From assembly GCA_023421735.1 (NCBI GenBank), contig JAEZSP010000052.1, positions 8,227 to 72,226 of the forward strand: DNA of 64,000 nt. The letters are read 5' to 3'. A program made the position numbers and the translations under genes. The notes under the pieces were generated by a model. It searched no databases. It saw only the letters and a list, made by a program, of their open reading frames with translations, and had not been told where the DNA came from. The DNA comes from Bacillota bacterium. Lineage in GTDB: Bacteria > Bacillota_A > Clostridia > Christensenellales > Aristaeellaceae. Of the stretch, positions 42,842-51,273 are shown piece by piece (position 1 is the stretch's first letter; each line of letters opens with the position of its first letter).

Positions 42842-43673
42842 GCGAATTCTCCTTCATCATCTGTTCGTAATGTCTTTTTGTCCATGCGGGGTCGATCCAA
42901 TGGGCGTCCGCATAGCCTTCCGGCGGGCCCATCAGCGCGAGGCCGCCGTCCACGCGGATGGTGATACCCGTGAGATAGCTCGCCTGTTCGGAGGCCAGGA
43001 AAGTAATGAGCGCGCCGCTGTCGGCGGGCAGGCCCATGCGCCCCAGAGGAACGGCGTTTTCGATCGGGTGATCGGGCTTGTGATCGGGGTTCACGGGGCG
43101 CACGCGCGTGGCCCCCGGGGCGATTGCGATGGCGCGGATGCCATAGGGAGCGAGGTCGAGGGCGATGGAGGCGCAGGCATGGTTCACGCCCGCCTTCAGT
43201 CCGCCGTACACAGCGTTGTCGAAATAGGCGCGCTCGCCGCGGGTGGATGTAATGAAGAAGAGACTTCCATGAATGCCGTCACGGATCATGTGCCGGGCAG
43301 CAGCGCCGGCGCAGAGCAGGTACGACGCGAAATCGACCTGCATGATCTGTGCCAGTTCTTCCGGCGTCACGGTTAGGACGCTCAAACGACGATCAAAGGC
43401 TGCGTTATTGACGAGCACGTCGATGCGTCCGAGCGCGGCATGCGCGGCATCGACGCAGCGGGATGGGGCATCGAGATCCTCCATGTGGGACTCGAGAATC
43501 ACGCAACGCCTGCCGAGCGCCGCGATTTGGGCCTGCGTCTCCTCCGCACCGGTTCTGTTATGGCCATAGGTAATGGCCAGGTCGTATCCTTCCCTGGCAA
43601 GGGAAATGGCGATCCCCTGACCGATGCCGCTGCTCCCGCCTGTGACCAGGGCAGCGCGCTGTAGATGAACCAT
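42834..43673 (-). CDS. short-chain dehydrogenase/reductase
   Basis: 279 residues. The cofactor loop is VTGGSSGIGQG, NNAAF is the NNAG-type motif (NNAA here), and the catalytic Ser-Tyr-Lys set is ITSTRG...YGGLKAG. The C-terminal FLASEQASYLTGITIRVDGG is typical of sugar and polyol SDRs. It probably oxidises a sugar or sugar lactone precursor for the dehydratase encoded just downstream. It is first in this two-gene operon and has a consensus promoter. Confidence 0.9.
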   Translation of the reverse strand: MVHLQRAALVTGGSSGIGQGIAISLAREGYDLAITYGHNRTGAEETQAQIAALGRRCVILESHMEDLDAPSRCVDAAHAALGRIDVLVNNAAFDRRLSVLTVTPEELAQIMQVDFASYLLCAGAAARHMIRDGIHGSLFFITSTRGERAYFDNAVYGGLKAGVNHACASIALDLAPYGIRAIAIAPGATRVRPVNPDHKPDHPIENAVPLGRMGLPADSGALITFLASEQASYLTGITIRVDGGLALMGPPEGYADAHWIDPAWTKRHYEQMMKENSHE

Positions 43674-43713
43674 GAAAAAAAGCTCCTCTCATCCATCGAT
43701 ATGGGTTGCCCCT

Positions 43714-43742
43714 ATGATAGCGCGGCTGGGAAGGGCTGTCAA
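43714..43742 (-). promoter_or_regulatory. promoter of the SDR/dehydratase operon
   Basis: Minus strand TTGACA (43742-43737), 17-base spacer, TATCAT (43719-43714). Confidence 0.75.
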
Positions 43743-43807
43743 GAATGGAAAACCTTGCATGGCTTCGACAGAGAAAGCGTTATGTTGCGAGAGCACGTGA
43801 CGCTTGG

Positions 43808-44075
43808 GGCAATACACCCACGGTCAACGCATGAATAAAGAAAGTATGAACCTCGGGAGGTTTGGAGGGCCACAGCCCTCCATGTATCATCATTTTTACC
43901 GGCTTTGCCGGTGAAAATGGATTCGTCCGAAGGGCGAGCATGCCCGCCCGGCGAAGAATCAGTTCATGCCCCCGGATTTCGCCCGGAATTTTCGTGAGAA
44001 AATTTAGAAATCCGGTTCCTCTTTCCTTTGGCTTACGTATGAACATAGTTCATGCGTAAGCCCTGGCAATACACC
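43808..44075. repeat. structured insertion-like element flanked by 11-bp direct repeats
   Basis: GGCAATACACC occurs at 43808-43818 and 44065-44075. Just inside lie inverted ACGCATGAA (43827-43835) and TTCATGCGT (44049-44057). The interior is a chain of hairpins: ACCTCGGGAGGT, GGAGGG-5 nt-CCCTCC, ACCGGC-3 nt-GCCGGT, and a 15-bp near-perfect stem at 44030-44062. The minus strand has an 88-codon open frame (43780-44046) without a ribosome site that reads through the hairpins, so I do not call it a gene. It resembles a small non-autonomous mobile element. Confidence 0.5.
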
Positions 44076-44084
44076 AGACGGGGA

Positions 44085-44113
44085 TTGTGTCGCATGCGCG
44101 ATTCTGGTATGCT
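44085..44113 (+). promoter_or_regulatory. candidate promoter of the ParB-like gene
   Basis: TTGTGT (44085-44090), 17-base spacer, TATGCT (44108-44113). It begins 9 bases after the right direct repeat of the element. Confidence 0.45.
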
Positions 44114-44159
44114 ATACGCATGGCGGCATGCGAGAAGTTTTGATTATGTGGTGTGATAC

Positions 44160-44774
44160 ATGAAGATCATTAGAGCGGAGCGCACGGATACGGATGTTTT
44201 TGCGAAAAGGGAGTTGGATCACGGGGCGTGTTGTTTTTATTCCGAAGACAAGAAGAATCGATACTATTTCAAAATACGAGGGCGCAAAGCGACGCTTTAT
44301 ACAAATGCAAACCGGTATATCGAGGAGGCAATCGATGAATTCCTGTTTTATTCGGGGTTCATTCAGATAATTCAGGATGTGGATGGCCGGGTGATTGCGG
44401 CCAGAACGCCCAATGCGCCCTATTTATATGAGGTTGCCCAAATACAACCGAGCCAGTTTTACGTGAATGAGGAAAAGCTTGAAGGTTGCAAAAAATGGAT
44501 CAAAAGCCATGCGGACATTGTGATCCCGATCGTGCAAAAAGACGGGAAGAGCATTTCACTCGACGGGCATACGCGGTTAAGGGCCGCGCTTGATTTGGGG
44601 TATCCTCGCGTATATGTTTATTTGAGTCCCTATGACGATACGATTTTTCACTTCGTCGAGGAGGCGATCCGGCGTGGCATCACCAGCGTTGCCGACATGG
44701 AGCTTGTGAGCGACGCGGACTACAGGCGAAAATGGGATCAATTTTGCGACGACTTATTTGCCGGACTGCCGTGA
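44160..44774 (+). CDS. hypothetical protein with ParB/sulfiredoxin-like domain
   Basis: 204 residues. The N-terminal 90 residues are not recognised. Residues 92-160 read QIQPSQFYVNEEKL, then a VPIVQKDGK-type strand (VIPIVQKDGKSISL) and DGHTRLRAALDLG, which fits the ParB/Srx fold (consensus DGHHRxxA). This fold appears in partition proteins, sulfiredoxins and free kinase-like enzymes. No HTH is visible, so it is not a classical ParB. It stands alone, after the structured element and before a convergent terminator. The ribosome site is weak (GGTGTGA). Confidence 0.7.
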   Translation: MKIIRAERTDTDVFAKRELDHGACCFYSEDKKNRYYFKIRGRKATLYTNANRYIEEAIDEFLFYSGFIQIIQDVDGRVIAARTPNAPYLYEVAQIQPSQFYVNEEKLEGCKKWIKSHADIVIPIVQKDGKSISLDGHTRLRAALDLGYPRVYVYLSPYDDTIFHFVEEAIRRGITSVADMELVSDADYRRKWDQFCDDLFAGLP

Positions 44775-44820
44775 TTGGAAGAAGAGGGGACCAGATCCGC
44801 ACCGGATGGGTGAGAAAAGG

Positions 44821-44850
44821 AAAGGCGCTCTCCGAAAGGAGGGCGCCTTT
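44821..44850. terminator. convergent terminator hairpin
   Basis: 13-bp stem AAAGGCGCTCTCC with GGAGGGCGCCTTT (one T-G pair), loop GAAA. It lies between the ParB-like gene and the convergent phosphorylase gene; the minus side has a CCTTTTC tail. Confidence 0.65.
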
Positions 44851-44873
44851 GAGGAATTCTGCATGAACGCATG

Positions 44874-45656
44874 TCACACGGACAAGGCGAATTGGACGAC
44901 TTGTCTGATATAATCCTGTCTGGTTGCGGAGAAATCCGCGTTTCCCCATGTCCACCCGGCCTGCGTTTCAGAAAGCGGATGCTTATCAGAACAAAGCAGG
45001 ATGGAGACGGCGGGAATCGAGTAATACCGACCGACTGCCAGGAGTGCGGACGACTCCAGATCGACGCCAACGCAGCCTTTTTCCCTCCAGTACGCTTCTT
45101 TTGCGTATGTTTGCCGATAGAAGGAATCGGTGGTCACGGTGTCCGCGGAAATGACTGTAAACTTATCGGCAAAGCCGGACACGGCATGGTTAAATAAAGA
45201 CTGGTCCGCGACGGCGTATTCAATCTCCTCATAATAATGATGCGAGGTACCTTCTTCGCACAGTATCCTTTGCGGAATGACGACGTCGCCGACCTGAATG
45301 TTCACGCCAAAGCCGCCGCACATACCGGCGACAATGACCTGCTGGACGCCCAGCGCCAGTATGGTTTCGAGCAGATCGACAGCGGCGGGAGCGCCATAGC
45401 CGCCGTGCACAAAGCAAAGATTCTCGTTGCCCTTGAGGGAAATGCATGCGGAATCGGCGATAAAACAAGGGAGCCGCTCTACGAGAACCGTGGTGTCATA
45501 ATGCGTTTTGAGATAGGACATGGCTTTTCCCATTTCGAAAATTACGCATGTATTGGGAAGTATGATCTCTGATGCGCTTCCGTGCGGACTATGGATGTGC
45601 CGTTCGGCGGTGATCACCGGGGATGTCCTGTCGTTTGCAAGAGTCCATTTCATCAT
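44874..45656 (-). CDS. nucleoside phosphorylase (PNP/uridine phosphorylase family)
   Basis: 260 residues. It has VIVAGMCGGFG (phosphate/purine-side glycine loop, about residue 110), GDVVIPQR, and GCVGVDLESSALLAVGRYY, the ribose-binding Glu region of the PNP_UDP_1 family. It cleaves a nucleoside with phosphate to a base and ribose-1-phosphate. Base preference is not clear. Tandem ATGs lie at 45656 and 45653 after GCGAGG; either may start. It has its own consensus promoter upstream. Confidence 0.88.
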   Translation of the reverse strand: MMKWTLANDRTSPVITAERHIHSPHGSASEIILPNTCVIFEMGKAMSYLKTHYDTTVLVERLPCFIADSACISLKGNENLCFVHGGYGAPAAVDLLETILALGVQQVIVAGMCGGFGVNIQVGDVVIPQRILCEEGTSHHYYEEIEYAVADQSLFNHAVSGFADKFTVISADTVTTDSFYRQTYAKEAYWREKGCVGVDLESSALLAVGRYYSIPAVSILLCSDKHPLSETQAGWTWGNADFSATRQDYIRQVVQFALSV

Positions 45657-45714
45657 GTTTGCCTCGCTCGGTCATCCTTTTTTGATCGGATTGATGGGAA
45701 AATCCGTGAAACAA

Positions 45715-45743
45715 ACTGTAACATAACCACACAAAACTGTCAA
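45715..45743 (-). promoter_or_regulatory. promoter of the nucleoside phosphorylase gene
   Basis: Minus strand TTGACA (45743-45738), 17-base spacer, TACAGT (45720-45715). Confidence 0.7.
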
Positions 45744-45794
45744 GAAAGCCAATGGCTGATTGTGATCGGGCGCGCGTATGAATGCGCACCGCAC

Positions 45795-46988
45795 TTAGCC
45801 GGGATTGTCCATAAGCGGGCAGAGACGGCGCGCGCTGCCTTGAAGCGGATGGCCTGTCCGATCGCATGCAAAGAACGGTGTCTGAAGCGCCTGGATGAGC
45901 GTGCCTGTGTGGATGTTTGCATCTGCGTTATGGATGAAGGCGCAAGGCCCGACATTCCCTGCTGCGTTGATGGTCAGAAAATGGCGTCTGCCCGCGATAC
46001 AGCCGCCCGCGGACGCCGTGTCATTGCAGAAATCCACGGTATAAAGGGGCTTTGTCTTCCTGAATTCGAGCACACGGCGGCTTATGAATGCGCGTTGTTC
46101 AGGCGCGGGCATCTGATCCCTTCCCGCATCCCCTCCGGTTGGCAGGGAGGGGAAAAGCAATGCGAACTTTGCGCCCAACGCGATCATCTTGTCGAACCAC
46201 GCTTCGCTGGCGAAGCCCGAAACGATCCCGGACGTGTGGCGGCAGAATACGCCGAAAGGCAGACTGTTTTCCAGCAGCATGCTTGTCGCAGCGCGCACCT
46301 TGGCGAGAGTTCCTTTGCCGCGCAGGGCGTCGGTTTCCGTCGCAAGTTCCGCGACCGAGATGGCAAGGATGAGGTTTTTCACCCGTCGCATGTCGGCAGC
46401 AAAGGGTTTGTCGATGCATGTCCCATTTGTGAAGGCCAGGAACGTACAATCCTGATGCTTATTGCAGAGCGCGATGAGATCCCTTTTGCGCGCGAGAAGC
46501 TCGCAGCCCGCATAGGCATACAGATAGATGCCGATTTCCTTGCCCTGACAGATGACGGAATCGAGCGTATCGAAGTCCAGGCCGGGCTTGCAGCTGTCAT
46601 CCGCAGTCCTGCTGTCCATGAAAAGGCAACTGTGAGCGTCGGTCGGGTCCATGAAGATTGCACACGGCACATCGCAGCCGTACCGTGCGCGCGCCGCAGC
46701 GCGGATGGGTGCGGAGAGGATGGCGGCATGTAAGACGATATTTTCAAACAGTTTCCTGCGCACACCTGTGCCAACGTTCGTCCACAGGCTGCAAAGGAGT
46801 TTGTACCAGTTGCTATTCCTGTCCGCGATGATGCGCCGGAATGCTTCCCGCTGCTCCCTGAGGACATCGTGTGCATCGATCTGATCGACCCAGTCCAGAA
46901 GGTGCGGAAGATTCACTTCCGGGTCCCTGTCGAGATAGGCGTATGCCATGTGATACGCAGTTTGTTTAGGACCTGTCGAAATGCCCAT
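45795..46988 (-). CDS. radical-SAM-like protein lacking the cluster cysteines
   Basis: 397 residues, aligned by eye with a clostridial radical SAM/SPASM-type family whose core reads DPTSACNLHCTGCWA. Here the same place reads DPTDAHSCLFMDSRTAD: the Cx3Cx2C ligands are His, Phe and Ser. The SAM-binding GGE motif (TGGEPL in the family) is AGCELL. In contrast the downstream frame is well kept: QGKEIGIYLYAY, FLAFTNGTCID, KPLYTVDF, GGCIAGRRHFLTINAAGNVGPC and a late CPLMDNP. The C-terminus stops just after that motif, about 50 residues early. It may be a pseudoenzyme with a binding or regulatory role, or an early decaying gene. GAGGGGTG precedes the ATG. Confidence 0.75.
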   Translation of the reverse strand: MGISTGPKQTAYHMAYAYLDRDPEVNLPHLLDWVDQIDAHDVLREQREAFRRIIADRNSNWYKLLCSLWTNVGTGVRRKLFENIVLHAAILSAPIRAAARARYGCDVPCAIFMDPTDAHSCLFMDSRTADDSCKPGLDFDTLDSVICQGKEIGIYLYAYAGCELLARKRDLIALCNKHQDCTFLAFTNGTCIDKPFAADMRRVKNLILAISVAELATETDALRGKGTLAKVRAATSMLLENSLPFGVFCRHTSGIVSGFASEAWFDKMIALGAKFALLFPSLPTGGDAGRDQMPAPEQRAFISRRVLEFRKTKPLYTVDFCNDTASAGGCIAGRRHFLTINAAGNVGPCAFIHNADANIHTGTLIQALQTPFFACDRTGHPLQGSARRLCPLMDNPG

Positions 46989-47104
46989 TCATATCACCCC
47001 TCTCAGTATTCATCTTAGCAGGCCAATTCGCCGTGCGCCATAGAACGCGCCCGAAGCGTCAAAATCCGGCCAGATCGCCTCTTTTGTCGGTCGGGCACAT
47101 GGGC

Positions 47105-47138
47105 GGGGGCATGCGGACGGCGATGTCCCCGTGCCCCC
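47105..47138 (-). terminator. GC hairpin after the MMPL operon
   Basis: GGGGGCA...GGAC (47105-47118) pairs with GTCC...TGCCCCC (47125-47138) with a 3-base internal mismatch. It starts 17 bases past the operon's last stop and has no T run. Confidence 0.45.
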
Positions 47139-47154
47139 TTGCACGCCTTATCGG

Positions 47155-49026
47155 TTATTTTACCGCGCTGCTGCGATACAGGAACACGCAGTGCGCGTTC
47201 ATGCCATCTGCCGCTTCGGTGTAGAGGCCATAGGCCGAGCCGCCCGCGAAGGCGTCATCGACCGAGGCGACGAGTGCGGCCAGCGTGTCGTTCACGTAGG
47301 ATGCAATCTCGCCCACGCCTTCGCCGTCAAATTGCGCCAAGCCGTCCGCGAGTTCTGCCACGCCGTCGTTCAGGTCGGATGCGCCGCTTGCGAGGCGATC
47401 GGCACCGATCGAGAGGGAGGAACTGCCCTCTTTCAGGGTCTTTGCGCCCTCGGAAAGTTGATCCGCACCCGCTGCGGCGCTTGTGACGCCGGAGGTGTAG
47501 GAGATGATTCCCTGATAGAATGTCTGATAACTGTCGAGTGCTTCCCGTAGAGCGGCGAGCGCATCGGCCTGTTCCGAAATCGCGGACAGTGCTGCGGTGA
47601 CGCCCTGATCAATTTTTGCCTGCACATCGTCGCCCGCGAGGTTCTGACGGACGAGCGTCGCCACCTGTTCGTCGGTTTCGGATTCGATTTGTGCCCGAAT
47701 CCCGTCACTCTGCATTGCTGCGTCCAGTGCCTGGCTGATCTGCAGGCTCGTTGCATCCGGAATCTGGCCCGCCTGAACGGCAGTCGTATAGTCCGCTGCC
47801 GTCATGTCAAGGCCCGCCTTTTGAAGAACCGTCTCGAGCGCCTTTGTTTGAACGGCCTGCGTGACCTGTGCGGCGATGTCGTCGCGCTTGGCTTCGACGG
47901 CTTCCTGCACCTGCGCTTGCGCGGCTGTGGTGACGAGCGCGCGAATGCCGTCCTCAGAGGAGATGGAATCGAGTACGTCCGCATAGTTCTCAATGGTCAG
48001 TGTCGGAACGGGAATACCCGCGTCGGCAAACGACGCGAGCTGTTGGTTGGCGGTTTCGATGAGATGTTCGAACACGGACTTTGCCCCGGCGGTGAGTGCA
48101 TCGTTGTTTTCGGTGAGGGCGTTCAAGCCGTCCACGAGGTCATTGACGCCGGAGAGCAACGCGGCGGCGCCGTCATCGAGGTCCTTTGCGCCATCCGCAA
48201 GGTTTACTGCGCCGTCCACCAAGTCGGATGCGCCGCCTGCGAGAGACGCGCTGCCATCCACGAGTTGACCGGATGCGTCGGCAAGGTCGGAGGTCGTTGA
48301 GACGAGCTGGTCAAACGCATCGTCGAGGGCATCGGAAATGGACGTATCGCCGATGGGCGCGAGTAGGGTAAGCGTGCCGATGAGCGAAAAGTCGGTGGTG
48401 TCGGCCGTTACGGTGATGCTTTCGGGAATCTCGACATCCGCGTCTTCCGGCAAAGCCAGCTTTTCGGTCAAGCCCGGCACGGCGATGCCCACGATGGCGT
48501 AGCGGCTCCCATCCGAGAGGCAGATGCCGTTTGTGACCATGACATTTGAGAACTGATCCGCGTCGAGCACCAATGCCGTCATCGCCACGAAGGGCGCGTA
48601 AGGCTCCGTTGCGTTTTCGTATGTAAAGGTGAGCGTAACCGTACCCGCCTGCCCCGCAAGTTGCTCCGGTGTCACTTCTGTGCCGTCTACAGAATAGCTG
48701 ATCCGCGTGGCGACGGGGAGCGATCGGTCGGAGGTGCCCTGATAGTAAATGTCGCTCCCGTTTGCGGCCCATGCGAGGGATTCGCCCGACTGGGTGAACG
48801 TCTGATCGCCGCCCATGTTTTCAATGCTGGAGAGCGTACTCACATCCTCGATTGTGTCGAGGCGATCTGCGTTTATGAGGTGGTCGGAGACGATGATCTT
48901 TGTGGGCGTACCGGCGGCATCCGAGATGACGTAAACGGTCTCACGCTTTGCGGCTTCTCCGCGCGCGGGGAGTGAAACGAGAAGGAGTGCCAGGAGGATG
49001 GCGATGATTTTCCGATTCATATTCAT
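47155..49026 (-). CDS. secreted YhgE/Pip-like repeat protein, MMPL accessory
   Basis: 623 residues. It has a clear signal peptide (KIIAILLALLLVSLPARGEA), then a beta-rich N-terminal part (residues 25-230), and two stretches of helical repeats of the form L-x-D-G-A-x-x-L (about 240-310 and 540-590), separated by a long Ala/Gln-rich helical segment. This is the X-heptad pattern found in YhgE/Pip-type and MMPL-associated extracytoplasmic proteins. It probably forms a long coiled rod outside the membrane working with the MMPL pump. The ATG at 49026 overlaps the MMPL stop (ATGA); ATG 49020 is an alternative. Confidence 0.82.
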   Translation of the reverse strand: MNMNRKIIAILLALLLVSLPARGEAAKRETVYVISDAAGTPTKIIVSDHLINADRLDTIEDVSTLSSIENMGGDQTFTQSGESLAWAANGSDIYYQGTSDRSLPVATRISYSVDGTEVTPEQLAGQAGTVTLTFTYENATEPYAPFVAMTALVLDADQFSNVMVTNGICLSDGSRYAIVGIAVPGLTEKLALPEDADVEIPESITVTADTTDFSLIGTLTLLAPIGDTSISDALDDAFDQLVSTTSDLADASGQLVDGSASLAGGASDLVDGAVNLADGAKDLDDGAAALLSGVNDLVDGLNALTENNDALTAGAKSVFEHLIETANQQLASFADAGIPVPTLTIENYADVLDSISSEDGIRALVTTAAQAQVQEAVEAKRDDIAAQVTQAVQTKALETVLQKAGLDMTAADYTTAVQAGQIPDATSLQISQALDAAMQSDGIRAQIESETDEQVATLVRQNLAGDDVQAKIDQGVTAALSAISEQADALAALREALDSYQTFYQGIISYTSGVTSAAAGADQLSEGAKTLKEGSSSLSIGADRLASGASDLNDGVAELADGLAQFDGEGVGEIASYVNDTLAALVASVDDAFAGGSAYGLYTEAADGMNAHCVFLYRSSAVK

Positions 49027-51113
49027 TTGCTTCCTTTCGATTCTCTTTTTGCGACACCGCGCAGGCCGAGGCTCGTGCGTATGATGATCGCGTCGAACGC
49101 CAGCAGCAGCGAGGGCAGGATGGTCAAAACGACCGTGACGCTCAATATCGCGCCGCGCGCCATGAGCAGGCACATGGAACTGATGATGTCAATATCGGAA
49201 TAGAGACCCACGCCAATGGTGGCTGCGAAGAAGCCGAGGCCGCTGACGAGGATGGACTGTGCCGACGAGGAGAGCGCGGTATGGACTGCCTCATGTCGAT
49301 CCATGCCGCCCCTGCGCGCCTGTTGGTAGCGCGTGGTCATGAGAATGGCGTAATCGACGGTCGATCCGAGCTGTATGGTGCTGATGAGGATCGATGCGAT
49401 GAACGGCAGCGTTGTACCCGTATAATAGGGGATACCGAGGTTGATGAAGATCGCAAACTCGATGATGGAAACGAGCACCACCGGCAGCGCGATCGATTTC
49501 AGGACGAACAGGATGATGAGGAAGATCACCGCGATGGAGATGATGCTCACCACCTTGAAATCGTGATCCGTCAGGGCGATCAGATCCTTGGTGAGGGGAG
49601 CCTCGCCGATCAGCATCGCGCCGGAATCGTACTGTTTCACGATAGCGTTGATTTGATCGATCTGCCGGTTGATTTCGTCCGTGGAGGTGACATACTGCGA
49701 CGCGATCAGCATGAGCTGGTCATCGCCGTCCACGAGCGCGGATGTCGCCCCAGCCGGCAGAAACGCCGTCGGAATCGCAGGACCGATGACGGTGTTTTGC
49801 CCGAGCATGTACTTCACGCCGTCCAGCGTCTCAATCTGTTCGGTCATCGCATCCATGTCTTTGATCGGCATGTCGGCGCGCACGAGCAGGAGGTGCATGG
49901 TGGACATATCGAATTCGCTTGAGAGCTTCTCATTTGCGACGATGCTGTCGAGGTCGTCCGGTAGAACGTTGCTCATGTCGTAGTACACCTGCACGTGATT
50001 GTAGCCGTAGAGCGCAGGCGCGATCAGGAGGAGAAGCGCCGCGATGAACCAGACCCGGTGCCTGGTGACAAACCGCGCGAGCGGGTCCATGGAAGGGAGA
50101 AGCGGCTTATGCGAGAGCTTCGTAATCGGACGATCAAAGATCAGGATGAGGCAAGGAAGCACCGTTATCGTGGCAACGACGCCCAGCACCACGCCCTTTG
50201 CCATCACGATGCCCAGGTCGCGGCCCAACGTGAAGCTCATGAAGCAAATGGAGAGAAAGCCGGCGACGGTTGTGAGCGAGCTGCCCACGATGGAGGCGAG
50301 CGTGAGCGCGATGGCCTTTGCCATTGCTTCTTCGCGCGTTTCCACCAGCCGCTTCTGTTCCGAATAGCTGTGCCAGAGGAAGATGGAGTAATCGAGCGTC
50401 ACCGCCAGTTGCAATACCGCCGCGATTGCCTTTGTGATGTAAGAGATTTCGCCCAGAACGGCGTTCGAACCCATGTTATAGACGATTGCAACGCCGATGG
50501 AAAACAGGAACAAAAACGGAAGCAGCAACGAATCCATCGTCAGCGCCAGTACCGCGCATGCGAGCAGCACTGCGATCATGACATAGCGCGCTTCCTGCTC
50601 ATTCACGAGGTCCTTGGTGTCCGTAACGACCGCCGAAATGCCGCTTACGAAGCACTGCCTGCCCGCGAGCGTGCGGATTTCGGCGATGGCGTCCATGGTA
50701 CTCTTTGCAGAGGCCGAATCGTCAAAGAACACGGCCATGAGCGTGCTATCGCCCGATACGAACGCATCATAAACCGCGTCGGGCAATATCTCCTTGGGAA
50801 CGGTCACGTCCATCATACAATCATACCAGAGCGCCGATTCCACATGGTCGACAGCTTCGATTTTCGCGCGCAGGGCGGAAACGCCCCTATCATCCATGCC
50901 GTCGATGACGAGCAGGGAGAATGCCCCCTTTCCAAAGTCGTTTTGAAGAATATCCTCTCCCCGCACGGTTTCGAGGTCGTCCGGCAGATAATACAAGAGG
51001 TCGTAGTTCACTTGCGTGTGCGCGATGCCGATGAACGATGGGATCAGGAGCAAAAGCCCCATGATCAGAATCGGCACGCGGCGGCGCGCAATCCATTTTC
51101 CGAATCCATACAT
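49023..51113 (-). CDS. MMPL/RND-family exporter
   Basis: 696 residues with the duplicated RND layout: one N-terminal membrane helix, an extracytoplasmic domain (about 35-170), five helices, and the same plan again from residue 350. The two halves repeat the motif NYDLLYYLPDDL / YYDMSNVLPDDL. Proton-relay Asp residues are visible in LAVTLDYSIFL and LGSTVDYAILM. Such proteins export lipids, siderophores or hydrophobic drugs. It leads the operon with the accessory protein and is divergent from two TetR regulators. AAGGAGGG precedes the ATG. Confidence 0.92.
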   Translation of the reverse strand: MYGFGKWIARRRVPILIMGLLLLIPSFIGIAHTQVNYDLLYYLPDDLETVRGEDILQNDFGKGAFSLLVIDGMDDRGVSALRAKIEAVDHVESALWYDCMMDVTVPKEILPDAVYDAFVSGDSTLMAVFFDDSASAKSTMDAIAEIRTLAGRQCFVSGISAVVTDTKDLVNEQEARYVMIAVLLACAVLALTMDSLLLPFLFLFSIGVAIVYNMGSNAVLGEISYITKAIAAVLQLAVTLDYSIFLWHSYSEQKRLVETREEAMAKAIALTLASIVGSSLTTVAGFLSICFMSFTLGRDLGIVMAKGVVLGVVATITVLPCLILIFDRPITKLSHKPLLPSMDPLARFVTRHRVWFIAALLLLIAPALYGYNHVQVYYDMSNVLPDDLDSIVANEKLSSEFDMSTMHLLLVRADMPIKDMDAMTEQIETLDGVKYMLGQNTVIGPAIPTAFLPAGATSALVDGDDQLMLIASQYVTSTDEINRQIDQINAIVKQYDSGAMLIGEAPLTKDLIALTDHDFKVVSIISIAVIFLIILFVLKSIALPVVLVSIIEFAIFINLGIPYYTGTTLPFIASILISTIQLGSTVDYAILMTTRYQQARRGGMDRHEAVHTALSSSAQSILVSGLGFFAATIGVGLYSDIDIISSMCLLMARGAILSVTVVLTILPSLLLAFDAIIIRTSLGLRGVAKRESKGSK

Positions 51114-51171
51114 GCCAGTACCCTCCTTGTTTTACGCACCGGAGTATACCGCGCAATGCGGCGTCATGGAA

Positions 51172-51224
51172 TAGACAACGCTTTGCGGCTGTTTGAATTT
51201 TAGACAAACGTATAAAATTGTCTA
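51172..51224. promoter_or_regulatory. TetR-type operator between MMPL and tetR genes
   Basis: Perfect inverted repeat TAGACAA (51201-51207), 10 bases, TTGTCTA (51218-51224), plus an extra direct half-site TAGACAA at 51172-51178. It lies in the 160-bp divergent gap. On the minus strand a -35/-10-like pair (TAGACA, 16 bases, TAAAAT) falls inside the repeat, so binding would block the exporter promoter. Confidence 0.65.
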
Positions 51225-51245
51225 TCGCCGGAGTCCGGATGCGCG

Positions 51246-51254
51246 TGTTATAAT
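51246..51254 (+). promoter_or_regulatory. extended -10 of the tetR pair
   Basis: TG-T-TATAAT with no recognisable -35 at 17 bases; the operator arm ends 21 bases upstream of it. Confidence 0.5.
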
Positions 51255-51273
51255 GAAAATGGAGTGGTGCGAC

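Noticed and set aside
41396..42964. 522-codon plus-strand frame
   Set aside because: Antisense to the enolase-superfamily gene; no ribosome site and shadow composition.
43780..44046. 88-codon minus-strand frame through the structured element
   Set aside because: No ribosome site, and the codons follow hairpin arms; treated as part of the repeat element.
49995..51203. 402-codon plus-strand frame
   Set aside because: Antisense to the MMPL exporter; Arg/His-rich without domain.
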